Positions 6,535-13,136 are shown, counted from the stretch's first letter. The stretch is 13,258 bases of DNA from Oscillospiraceae bacterium (GCA_016295225.1 JAEDLP010000046.1:1-13258); one strand, 5' to 3'. Made by a program: numbers and translations. The notes: generated from the letters alone by a model not told the origin.

Positions 6535-7824
6535 TTACTGGGCTTCTGCCTGGCGGATGGCCTGGCGCACAGCTTGACGGCAGCTCCGTTCATAGGCTTC
6601 CTGGTCGGCATAGGCGGACAGGTCTGCCAAGGCTGTCAGCCCCTCCTCTGTAATCGGGTCGCATGGATTGGCGGTCATCTCCTCCGCCGCCCGCTTGGCA
6701 AAGACCAGGCTCTCCAGCAGGGAATTACTGGCCAGGCGGTTTTTGCCGTGGACGCCGTTGCAGGCGGTCTCCCCCACGGCATAGAGCCGGGGCAGGGAGG
6801 TCCGGCTGTTGTGGTCCACCTTCACGCCCCCCATGAAATAGTGCTGGGCGGGGACCACAGGGATGCACTCCCTGGTCACATCGTACCCCATCTCCCGGCA
6901 GTGCTCCACAATGTTGGGGAAGTGCTCCTGAAGCTCCTTTTCCGGGATGGGTCTCAAATCCTCCCACACAAACTCCGACCCGTCGGCCTCCATCTGGCGG
7001 TAGATGGCCTGGGAGACCACGTCCCGGGGCTGGAGCTCGTCCACGAACCGCTCCATATTCTTGTTGTAGAGCTTGGCCCCCTCGCCCCGGACGGACTCGG
7101 AGATCAGGAACCGGCGGTCCTCCCGGTTCTCGCTGTACAAGGTGGTGGGGTGAATCTGCACGTAGTCGGCGTTCTGCAGCTCGATCCCGTGGCGGATGGC
7201 GATGGCCAGGGCGTCCCCGGTGAGATGGCGGAAGTTGGTGGAGAACCGGTACAGGCCCCCCACGCCGCCGGTGGCCAGAACCGTGTACTCCGCCGCCACC
7301 GCCTCCAGGCTGCCGTCCTCCCGGCGGAGCACGCCGCCCCGGCAGACCCCGTCCCCCTCCACGATGTCGATCAGGGTGGTGTGCTCCAGGATGGTGATGT
7401 TCTCCCGCTCTCTGGCCCGGGCCAGCAGCTTGCTGGTGATCTCCTGGCCGGTGATATCCTCATGGAAGAGGATACGCTTGTCGGAGTGGGCCCCCTCCTT
7501 GGTGAAGGCCAGGCTGCCGTCGGCCTCCCGCTGGAAGTCCACCCCCAGGTCGATGAGGTCCCCGATGACCGCCTGGGAGGAGCTGATCATAATGTCCACG
7601 CTCCTCCGGTCGTTTTCATAGTGTCCCGCCCGAAGGGTGTCCTCGAAAAAGGCGTCGTAGTCCTCCGAGTCCTTCAGGCAGCAGATGCCCCCCTGAGCCA
7701 GGTAGGAATCGCTGCTCTCCGCGTCGGACTTGGTCACCACTGTGATTTTTTTGTCCCGGGGCAGATGCAGGGCGCAGTACAGCCCGGAGCAGCCGCTGCC
7801 CGCAATCAGAATATCCGTTTCCAT
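6535..7824 (-). CDS. nadB: L-aspartate oxidase, short form (NadB)
   Basis: NadB is an FAD enzyme that oxidises L-aspartate to iminoaspartate for NadA. Its 429 residues show the dinucleotide-binding GSGCSG (9-14), SYLAQGGI (40-47), EGAHSDKRILFHEDITGQ (110-127), QIHPTTLY (223-230), RDVVSQA (267-273), QHYFMGGV (327-334) and NRLASNSLLES (362-372). His225, Arg267, His328 and Arg363 correspond to substrate-site residues of the fumarate reductase/AspO family. The ATG at 7824 is preferred because the promoter -10 lies at 7876-7881, inside the longer open frame that reaches 7896, and GGAGG (7829-7833) is just upstream. Only about 57 residues follow the ASNSLLES block, against well over 100 in the Escherichia coli enzyme, so most of the C-terminal helical domain is missing. 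The neighbours leave little doubt about its role. Confidence 0.94.
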   Translation of the reverse strand: METDILIAGSGCSGLYCALHLPRDKKITVVTKSDAESSDSYLAQGGICCLKDSEDYDAFFEDTLRAGHYENDRRSVDIMISSSQAVIGDLIDLGVDFQREADGSLAFTKEGAHSDKRILFHEDITGQEITSKLLARARERENITILEHTTLIDIVEGDGVCRGGVLRREDGSLEAVAAEYTVLATGGVGGLYRFSTNFRHLTGDALAIAIRHGIELQNADYVQIHPTTLYSENREDRRFLISESVRGEGAKLYNKNMERFVDELQPRDVVSQAIYRQMEADGSEFVWEDLRPIPEKELQEHFPNIVEHCREMGYDVTRECIPVVPAQHYFMGGVKVDHNSRTSLPRLYAVGETACNGVHGKNRLASNSLLESLVFAKRAAEEMTANPCDPITEEGLTALADLSAYADQEAYERSCRQAVRQAIRQAEAQ

Positions 7825-7875
7825 AAATCCTCCAAATATTGTGAAAAATCGCAAGTTTAAGCACAAATCCGGATT

Positions 7876-7903
7876 ATTATACCACACACCGGTCATATGT
7901 CAA
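7876..7903 (-). promoter_or_regulatory. nadB-nadC-niaR(-ogt) promoter
   Basis: Read on the minus strand, TTGACA (7903-7898) and TATAAT (7881-7876) are separated by 16 bp, and both are perfect sigma-A consensus boxes. Transcription should start near 7869, about 45 bases before the nadB ATG at 7824. The -35 box lies inside the left arm of the inverted repeat at 7897-7942. Confidence 0.88.
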
Positions 7904-7942
7904 GACACTTGTTATTCTTTATGTTAACATTTGTCTTGACAT
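7897..7942. promoter_or_regulatory. paired NiaR-type operators between nadB and nadA
   Basis: Two 18-base arms, ATGTCAAGACACTTGTTA (7897-7914) and TAACATTTGTCTTGACAT (7925-7942), are inverted copies with two mismatches and a 10-bp spacer. Each contains a TGTC-AA/TT-GACA core that is itself nearly palindromic. Cores are centred 34 bp apart and each covers a -35 box. The right arm overlaps a perfect palindrome ATGTTAACAT (7921-7930). Assignment to NiaR is inferred from niaR in the adjacent operon and from the family's known role at nad promoters. Confidence 0.8.
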
Positions 7943-7964
7943 CTTCGCCATTCTTTCCTATAAT
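7936..7964 (+). promoter_or_regulatory. nadA promoter
   Basis: TTGACA (7936-7941) and TATAAT (7959-7964) are separated by 17 bp, a perfect sigma-A promoter. Transcription should start near 7971, about 45 bases before the nadA ATG. The -35 box lies in the right arm of the operator repeat, so a bound repressor would exclude RNA polymerase. Confidence 0.9.
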
Positions 7965-8015
7965 GCACTGGACGCCTACTTTACACGACACAACAGCAAA
8001 TGCTGGGAGGATATT

Positions 8016-8933
8016 ATGTTTACAACGGAAACACTACAGCAGGAGATCCGCAGACTCAAGAAAGAGAACGACGTCTGCATCCTGGCTCACGCATACCAGA
8101 CCCAAGACATCCTGGAGGTAGCCGACTACATCGGCGACTCCTTCGGCCTGAGCAAGCAGGCCGCCTCGGCTCCCCAGAAGACCGTGCTCATGTGCGGCGT
8201 CCGCTTCATGGCGGAGACCGCCAAGATTCTCTCCCCGGAGAAGACCGTGCTGCTCTCCCACCCCCAGGCCGGCTGCCCCATGGCCGAGCAGCTGACGGTG
8301 GAGGAGCTGGCAGAGCTGAAGAAGCAGCACCCTGACAGCGCCGTGGTAGCCTACATCAACACCACCTCTGCCCTGAAGACCCTGTGCGACGTCTGCGTCA
8401 CCTCGGCCTCCGCCCTGAAGATTCTCCGGGCCCTGCCCCAGAAGGAGATTCTCTTCATCCCCGACTGCAACCTGGGCCAGTGGGTGGCAAGCCAGGTACC
8501 GGAGAAGACCTTTCACTTCATTCGTGGAGGATGTCCCATCCACACCCGCATCACCGCCGGGGATGTGGCCACCGCCAGGGCCGCCCACCCTGAGGCCAAG
8601 CTTCTGGTCCACCCGGAATGTCTGCCCGAGGTCTCCGCCCAGGCGGACTATGTAGGCAGCACCACCGGCATCATGGCCTACGTCCGGGAGAACGACGCCA
8701 GCTCTTACATTATCGGCACCGAGAACAGCATCGTCCAGCACCTGCAGTTCGAGCTGCCCGACAAAACCTTCTACCCCCTGTCCAAGTCCTGCGTCTGCGA
8801 GGATATGCGCCTGACCACCCTCCTGGATGTGTACAACTGCGTCCGGGGCGCAGGCGGCGAGGAGATCGTGCTCTCTAACGAAGTTCGCAGTGAAGCTCAG
8901 CGGAGCATCGACGCCATGCTGGCCTTCGGTTAA
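8016..8933 (+). CDS. nadA: quinolinate synthase (NadA)
   Basis: NadA condenses iminoaspartate from NadB with dihydroxyacetone phosphate to give quinolinate, using a [4Fe-4S] cluster. The 305-residue protein is the usual length for the Firmicute/Thermotoga type. Three cysteines evenly spaced by 86 residues fit the cluster ligands: Cys87 (QAGCPMA), Cys173 (RGGCPIH) and Cys259 (SKSCVCED). Substrate-site motifs include LAHAYQ (23-28), DSFGLS (41-46), VAYINTTSALK (111-121), PDCNLG (149-154), HPEC (199-202) and GSTTGI (214-219). The ATG at 8016 has GGGAGG (8005-8010) 5 bases upstream. It is the only plus-strand gene of the NAD module, divergent from nadB, and ends 15 bp before a bidirectional terminator. 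Cluster ligand assignment is by spacing and motif. Confidence 0.96.
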   Translation: MFTTETLQQEIRRLKKENDVCILAHAYQTQDILEVADYIGDSFGLSKQAASAPQKTVLMCGVRFMAETAKILSPEKTVLLSHPQAGCPMAEQLTVEELAELKKQHPDSAVVAYINTTSALKTLCDVCVTSASALKILRALPQKEILFIPDCNLGQWVASQVPEKTFHFIRGGCPIHTRITAGDVATARAAHPEAKLLVHPECLPEVSAQADYVGSTTGIMAYVRENDASSYIIGTENSIVQHLQFELPDKTFYPLSKSCVCEDMRLTTLLDVYNCVRGAGGEEIVLSNEVRSEAQRSIDAMLAFG

Positions 8934-8948
8934 GTTTTCTTGGCAAGC

Positions 8949-8993
8949 AAAAAACGTCATCGGGTCCCCAAAGAGGGTCCGATGACGTTTTTT
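8949..8993. terminator. bidirectional intrinsic terminator between nadA and the SLH gene
   Basis: AAAAAACGTCATCGG (8949-8963) pairs exactly with CCGATGACGTTTTTT (8979-8993). Inside, CCC and GGG can extend the stem with a small bulge. A-run and T-run flanks make it work in both directions, serving nadA on the plus strand and the SLH gene, whose minus-strand stop is 4 bp away. Confidence 0.9.
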
Positions 8994-8996
8994 CGA

Positions 8997-9971
8997 TTAT
9001 CGGTTGTTCTCCCGGAATTCCAGCATTTCCATGGTGGCCAGGAGCAGGTCGGCGGCCTGGGCCCGGGTCAGGTCCTCATTCAGGCCGGTGGTCTCCTCCA
9101 GAACCCCCACAGCCTCCAGGTTCACCACCGACTGGTAGGCCCACACGGGGGCGGCGTCCTCGTCCAGATCACCGGAGGCTACCACGTCGGAGATCCGCAG
9201 CAGACGGTTCAGCATTACCGCCGCCTCGGTCTGGGTGATAGCCCGGTCGGGGGAAAAGGCCACGCCGTCGGCCTCAGCGGCGGAACCCTGGATCATGCCG
9301 GAGCGCAGAGCGGAGGCCACATAGGGCTTGGCCCAGACGGAAATACTGTCATCGTCGGAAAAGCCCGTCATGGTGGCATCCGGCAGGGTGTCCATGCCCA
9401 CCAGATCCATGGCCATGGCTAAGAATTCCTCCCGGGTCACGGTGGCGTCAGGCCGGAAGAACCAGGTCTCGCCCATCTTCTCCCCCACGAAGATCTCCTC
9501 CTCCGCCAGGACGATAGCGGCTTTCTGGGAGGGGTGATCCGCCATGTCGGAATAGGTCACCTTGGTGTCGGCCTTGGAGATGCGGATGGAGACAATGGCA
9601 GGCTGGGACACATTGCCCTGGCTGTCCTCCGCCACGTATTCGAAGGAATCCTTGCCCAGCTTGTTCTCATAGGGGGTGTAGGTGAACTTGGCGCCCCCCT
9701 CCTCCCCAAAGGTCAGCTCGCCCCGGGCGGGGTTCTTGGTGACCCGGAAGGTCACCGGGTCCCCCTCCGGGTCCACGGCGGACAGTGTGCCGGTAACCGC
9801 CACGTTTTTGTAGGTGGTCAGGCTCAGGTTTTCCGCGATGGGCAGCGGGCTGTCGCCGGAGGCCCGGTCATCATGGTTGAAGAGCGCCTGGGCAGGCAGG
9901 GTCAGGGAAAACAAAAGGACGGTGAGCAGCAACAGAAACCCGCCCCGCCGAAAAAAGGATGGATGCGACAT
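8997..9971 (-). CDS. secreted S-layer-homology protein with one Ig/cadherin-like domain
   Basis: This 324-residue protein has a signal peptide (FFRRGG, then hydrophobic residues 11-25, likely cut after PAQA at 26-29), so it is exported. Residues about 42-132 form a beta-rich Ig/cadherin-like domain with the VDPEGDPVTF and DSFEYVAEDSQGN signatures of tandem bacterial adhesin repeats, here as one copy. Three SLH modules follow (about 138-190, 203-260, 268-316). Clues are YSDM, RPDATVTREEFLAMAM, FSDDDSISVWAKPYV and RAITQTEAAVMLNRLL. SLH triplets usually bind pyruvylated secondary wall polymer, so it probably sits on the cell surface. The third module is less canonical, ending LTRAQAADLLLATME. 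AGGAGG (9979-9984) precedes the ATG by 7 bases. It is downstream of the rodA-like gene by 54 bp and likely cotranscribed. The exact function is unknown. Confidence 0.88.
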   Translation of the reverse strand: MSHPSFFRRGGFLLLLTVLLFSLTLPAQALFNHDDRASGDSPLPIAENLSLTTYKNVAVTGTLSAVDPEGDPVTFRVTKNPARGELTFGEEGGAKFTYTPYENKLGKDSFEYVAEDSQGNVSQPAIVSIRISKADTKVTYSDMADHPSQKAAIVLAEEEIFVGEKMGETWFFRPDATVTREEFLAMAMDLVGMDTLPDATMTGFSDDDSISVWAKPYVASALRSGMIQGSAAEADGVAFSPDRAITQTEAAVMLNRLLRISDVVASGDLDEDAAPVWAYQSVVNLEAVGVLEETTGLNEDLTRAQAADLLLATMEMLEFRENNR

Positions 9972-10025
9972 GGAAATACCTCCTCATTCTTCAAAGTATT
10001 CCTAGTCTGCCACCGCCGCATTTCC

Positions 10026-11162
10026 TTATGCGCGGAACCAGCTGCCGCTTCCTGGAATCCTGTCCCTGGCCAGGGACAGGACTGCCCCCACCGCCCCGAA
10101 GCTGGCGATGAGGGAGGACCCGCCATAGCTAAAAAAGGGCAGGGTCACCCCCACCACCGGGGCGGCGTACAGACACATGGCCACGTTCAGGATGGTCTGG
10201 GCCCCCAGCATCCCGGCCACGCCCATGGCGGTGTAGGACAGCAGCTTGTCCTCCCGCCGGGCCAGCAGGATGCAGCCCAGGACGATGGCCCCCAGCAGGA
10301 GCAAAATCAACAGACAGCCCACCAGGCCCAGCTCCTCCCCCGCCACGGAAAAGATAAAGTCCGTGTGCCGGGCGGGCAGGGCCGAGGCGGACAGGCTCTG
10401 GGTCTGGGTCCCCTGGAGGTAGCCCTGCCCGGTGATCTGCCCGGAGCCGATGGCCAGCAGACTTCGCTCCTGCTGAAACCCCTTCCCCAAGGGGTCCAAA
10501 TCGTGATCCAGAACCACCAGAAACCGCATGCGGACATACTCCGGCAGCCGGGACCACAGCAGGAAGACCGCTCCGATCCCCAGGGCCAGCTCCCCCAGCA
10601 GCCACAGGGGGTGGACCCCCGCCGACCAGAGCATCACCAGGTAGATGGCCAGGTAGACCGCCACCATGCCGATGTCCCCGGAAACCCCGTACAAAAGACC
10701 GCACAGGGCCAGGACGTGCAGCCCCAACAGGAGGACGGCCACAGGCCGGTCCAGCCCCTTTTTCTCCAGGGCAATCAACTGGAGGGCCAGCAGGAGGATG
10801 AACAGGATCTTCACCACCTCCGCCGGCTGGAGGTTGAAGAAGCCGCCGGGCAGGGCGATCCAGCTTTTGTTCCCGGTGCCATCGTCGTTGCCCAGGGGGA
10901 CCAGCAGCAGGAGCAGCCCCACGCTGACAAGGGGCAGCAGCCACCAGAGCTTGTCCAGCAGGGTCCGAAGGGGCAGCACCGCCAGGAGCAGGCACAGTCC
11001 CACCCCCACCGCCAGGGCCACCGCCTGTTTCAGAGCCGCGCTGTAGAGATCCTCATCGTATCGGGTGGCGGAGAAGATCAGGGCCAGCCCATACAGGGAG
11101 GCCAGCAGGCAGAGGACAAACAGCCCCCACGTCCCCTTGCGCCTGTTCCGTCCGTATCTCAT
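10026..11162 (-). CDS. RodA/FtsW/SpoVE-family SEDS peptidoglycan glycosyltransferase
   Basis: SEDS proteins polymerise lipid II into glycan strands at the membrane, working with a class B penicillin-binding protein. This 378-residue protein has about ten hydrophobic segments. It has the family blocks NKSWIALPGGFFNLQPAE (98-115), ARHTDFIFSVAGEELG (264-279) and GVTLPFFSYGGSS (338-350). Asp268 in HTDFIF matches the essential extracellular Asp, and Trp101 the conserved Trp of the first large loop. The common QPDLGT block is SGDIGM here (161-166). FNLQPAE and HTDFIF make it more like RodA than FtsW, but a sporulation or accessory SEDS role is possible, so no symbol is given. GGAGG (11166-11170) is only 3 bases from the ATG, yet no better start exists. 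No PBP, MreB or MreCD gene is in the window; the SLH gene follows. Confidence 0.9.
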   Translation of the reverse strand: MRYGRNRRKGTWGLFVLCLLASLYGLALIFSATRYDEDLYSAALKQAVALAVGVGLCLLLAVLPLRTLLDKLWWLLPLVSVGLLLLLVPLGNDDGTGNKSWIALPGGFFNLQPAEVVKILFILLLALQLIALEKKGLDRPVAVLLLGLHVLALCGLLYGVSGDIGMVAVYLAIYLVMLWSAGVHPLWLLGELALGIGAVFLLWSRLPEYVRMRFLVVLDHDLDPLGKGFQQERSLLAIGSGQITGQGYLQGTQTQSLSASALPARHTDFIFSVAGEELGLVGCLLILLLLGAIVLGCILLARREDKLLSYTAMGVAGMLGAQTILNVAMCLYAAPVVGVTLPFFSYGGSSLIASFGAVGAVLSLARDRIPGSGSWFRA

Positions 11163-11254
11163 GGTCCTCCCCCTCTCCTTTTCCTTTTATTCTATATCCT
11201 ACCGGAATTTGTGCATAAAATTTGTCAGGAAGGGGTGCAACCCATCGCCGTTTA

Positions 11255-11263
11255 TGATAAAAT
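11255..11263 (+). promoter_or_regulatory. candidate extended -10 promoter for tsaE-tsaB-upp
   Basis: TGATAAAAT (11255-11263) fits an extended -10 (TG, one base, then TAAAAT). No good -35 is present 16-18 bp upstream, so the call rests on the extended element. A start near 11270 would leave a leader of about 53 bases. AAAGGA (11306-11311) lies 11 bases before the tsaE ATG and is a weak, distant ribosome binding site. Confidence 0.4.
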
Positions 11264-11264
11264 A

Positions 11265-11292
11265 TTTATATATATGCCCACGGGCATTGCAA
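11265..11292 (-). promoter_or_regulatory. candidate promoter for the rodA-like / SLH operon
   Basis: On the minus strand TTGCAA (11292-11287, four of six) and TATAAA (11270-11265, five of six) are spaced 16 bp apart. The start would fall near 11258, about 95 bases before the ATG at 11162. It lies directly beside the candidate tsaE promoter on the other strand. Confidence 0.45.
11274..11287. repeat. 14-bp palindrome between divergent promoters
   Basis: ATGCCC-AC-GGGCAT is a perfect 6-bp inverted repeat with a 2-base centre. It falls in the spacer of the candidate minus-strand promoter. It could be an operator or a small hairpin; no regulator can be assigned. Confidence 0.5.
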
Positions 11293-11322
11293 TCAAATCG
11301 AAGATAAAGGAACTCAGATCCT

Positions 11323-11748
11323 ATGGAAAGATATTCTGCAAGCGTGGAGGAAACCGAAGCCCTGGGCCAGGAGCTGGTTCGGAAGATGGCTCCCGGCACG
11401 GTGGTGGCCTTCACCGGCGACCTGGGGGCGGGTAAGACCGCCTTTGTCCGTGGCATGGCCCGGGGACTGGGGATCACCCAGCGGGTCACCAGCCCCACCT
11501 TCACCATCGTCAACGAGTACGAGGGGGGAACCCTCCCTCTGTTCCACTTTGACATGTACCGCCTGCTCTCCTCCGAGGAGCTCTTTGACATCGGCTGGGA
11601 GGACTTCCTCAGCCGCAAGGGCATCTGCGCCGTGGAGTGGAGCGAGAACATCCAGGACGCCCTGGAGGCCGACACCATTTATATCGACATTCGCCGGGGC
11701 CAAAGGGACGACCAGCGGATCATTACCATAAAGGGGATGGAACCATGA
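11323..11748 (+). CDS. tsaE: tRNA threonylcarbamoyladenosine biosynthesis ATPase TsaE
   Basis: TsaE is the P-loop ATPase that cycles the TsaB-TsaD complex when t6A37 is made in tRNAs reading ANN codons. The 141-residue protein is of family size. It shows the Walker A motif GDLGAGKT (32-39), the switch-like SPTFTIVNEY (57-66), HFDMYRL (75-81) and EWSENI (105-110). Its last codon overlaps the tsaB start (ATGA, 11745-11748), showing translational coupling to its complex partner. A leader of about 160 bp separates it from the divergent rodA-like gene. tsaD and tsaC are not in this window and must be elsewhere. Confidence 0.96.
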   Translation: MERYSASVEETEALGQELVRKMAPGTVVAFTGDLGAGKTAFVRGMARGLGITQRVTSPTFTIVNEYEGGTLPLFHFDMYRLLSSEELFDIGWEDFLSRKGICAVEWSENIQDALEADTIYIDIRRGQRDDQRIITIKGMEP

Positions 11749-12464
11749 AAATTTTAGCCCTGGAGTCCTCCGCCGTGGCCGCCTCCGTGGCTCTGTGCGA
11801 GGATGAGGCCCTCATGGGCCAGACCTTCCGAAACACCGGCCTCACCCACAGCCAGACCCTGCTGCCCATGGCCGAGCAGCTTCTGAGCGGCTGCGGCCTC
11901 ACCATGGAGGACGTGGACCTGGTGGCCGTGGCCGAAGGCCCCGGCTCCTTCACCGGCCTGCGCATCGGCGTGGCCGCCGCCAAGGGTTTGGCTTGGGCCG
12001 CCGAGCTGCCCTGCGCCGGCTGCTCCACCCTAGAGTCCATGGCCTGGAACCTGGCCGGACTGGAGGGGGAGGTCTGCGCCGCCATGGACGCCCGGAGAAA
12101 GCAGGTCTACAACGCCCGCTTCCGGGTGGACGGCCTCCGGCCCCACCGGATCACCCCCGACCGGGCCATCTCCCTGGAGGACCTGGTGAATGAACTGAAG
12201 GGCACCGAAACCACCCAGATTGTGGTGGGCGACGGCGCAAAGCTGTGTTATGACGCCCTCACCGCCGCCGGGATTCCCGCCCGGCTGGCTCCCCCCAACC
12301 TGCGGATGCAGAGTGCCTGGGGGGTGGCCCGGCTGGCCCTGGAGCAGGCCCGGGCCGGATACACCCTCACCCCCGGGGAGCTGGTCCCCGTCTATCACCG
12401 CCTGTCCCAGGCCGAGCGGGAGCGGCTGGAGCGGGAACAGGCCGCCCAAACGAAAGGAGACTGA
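11745..12464 (+). CDS. tsaB: tRNA threonylcarbamoyladenosine biosynthesis scaffold TsaB
   Basis: TsaB is an inactive ASKHA-fold paralogue of TsaD that dimerises with it in the t6A complex. The 239-residue protein begins MKILALESSA. It carries the family block EGPGSFTGLRIG (64-75), MDARRKQVY (114-122) and the C-terminal PVYHRLSQAERERLE (215-229). The ATG at 11745 overlaps the tsaE stop; the longer reading from 11637 has no family similarity in its first 36 residues and is rejected. The stop is 3 bp before the upp ATG, and the upp ribosome binding site (AAAGGAG, 12453-12459) lies inside its last codons, so the three genes are translated from one message. Confidence 0.95.
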   Translation: MKILALESSAVAASVALCEDEALMGQTFRNTGLTHSQTLLPMAEQLLSGCGLTMEDVDLVAVAEGPGSFTGLRIGVAAAKGLAWAAELPCAGCSTLESMAWNLAGLEGEVCAAMDARRKQVYNARFRVDGLRPHRITPDRAISLEDLVNELKGTETTQIVVGDGAKLCYDALTAAGIPARLAPPNLRMQSAWGVARLALEQARAGYTLTPGELVPVYHRLSQAERERLEREQAAQTKGD

Positions 12465-12467
12465 ACC

Positions 12468-13097
12468 ATGGAACACGTACATCTTTTAGACCACCCCCTC
12501 CTTCAGCACAAGCTGTCCATCCTGCGGGATGAAAACACCAGCGTCAAGGATTTCCGTGAAATCGTCAGCGAAGTGGCCACCCTCATGTGCTACGAGGCCA
12601 CCCGGGATCTCCCTCTGAAAGAGGTGGAGGTTCAGACCCCTGTGGCCAAGGCGGTCACCCACCAGATTTCCGGCAAAAAGCTGGCCATCGTCCCCATCCT
12701 CCGGGCGGGCCTGGGCATGGTGGACGGCATCCTCACCCTGATTCCCGGGGCCAAGGTGGGCCACATCGGCCTCTTCCGGGACCCCGAGACCCTGGAGCCC
12801 GTGAAGTACTACTGCAAGATGCCCACGGACATCGCCCAGCGGGACGTCATTGTCCTGGACCCCATGCTGGCCACCGGCGGTTCCGCCTCCGCCGCCATCA
12901 CCTTCCTGAAGGAGTACGGCGTGACCCATATCAAGCTGATGAATATCCTGGCCGCCCCCGAGGGCGTCGCCCGGGTCCGGGCCGACCACCCCGACGTGGA
13001 GATCTACATCGCCGCCATGGATGAAAAGCTCAACGACCACGGCTACATTGTCCCCGGCCTGGGAGACGCCGGCGACCGCATTTTCGGCACCAAATAA
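12468..13097 (+). CDS. upp: uracil phosphoribosyltransferase (Upp)
   Basis: Upp salvages uracil with PRPP to UMP. The 209-residue length is exactly that of many bacterial enzymes. The PRPP-binding loop VIVLDPMLATGGSA (127-140) and the uracil-binding C-terminus GYIVPGLGDAGDRIFGT (192-208) are intact. ILRAGLGMVDG (78-88) is also typical. AAAGGAG (12453-12459), 8 bases upstream and inside the end of tsaB, supports the start at 12468. Its coupling to tsaE-tsaB is unusual, since rimI or tsaD often follows tsaB. The gene could also have its own regulation, but no promoter fits in the 3-bp gap. Its 3' side has only an A/T inverted repeat. Confidence 0.97.
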   Translation: MEHVHLLDHPLLQHKLSILRDENTSVKDFREIVSEVATLMCYEATRDLPLKEVEVQTPVAKAVTHQISGKKLAIVPILRAGLGMVDGILTLIPGAKVGHIGLFRDPETLEPVKYYCKMPTDIAQRDVIVLDPMLATGGSASAAITFLKEYGVTHIKLMNILAAPEGVARVRADHPDVEIYIAAMDEKLNDHGYIVPGLGDAGDRIFGTK

Positions 13098-13107
13098 GGG
13101 ACCAAAA

Positions 13108-13134
13108 ACTTTTTTGAAAAAAGACGAAAAAAGT
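13108..13134. repeat. A/T-rich inverted repeats after upp, weak terminator candidate
   Basis: CTTTTTT-G-AAAAAAG (13109-13123) is a perfect inverted repeat. The same left arm, as ACTTTTTT (13108-13115), can also pair with AAAAAAGT (13127-13134) around an 11-base loop. Stems are almost all A-T and no T-run follows, so termination would be inefficient. It resembles the repeat after argB. Confidence 0.4.
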
Positions 13135-13136
13135 GC

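Noticed and set aside
6574..7860. 428-codon plus-strand open frame opposite nadB
   Set aside because: Shadow of nadB with Gly/Val/Leu/His-rich composition; the minus-strand product is unmistakable.
9534..11435. 633-codon open frame on the plus strand opposite the rodA-like and SLH genes
   Set aside because: It is rich in Gln, Gly, Pro and His with low-complexity runs, has no recognisable domain, and overlaps two well-supported genes. It is an effect of GC-rich codon bias on the opposite strand.
11637..11744. Upstream extension of tsaB
   Set aside because: It lies wholly inside tsaE in another frame. The family N-terminus MKILALESS begins at 11745, where ATGA overlap explains translation.
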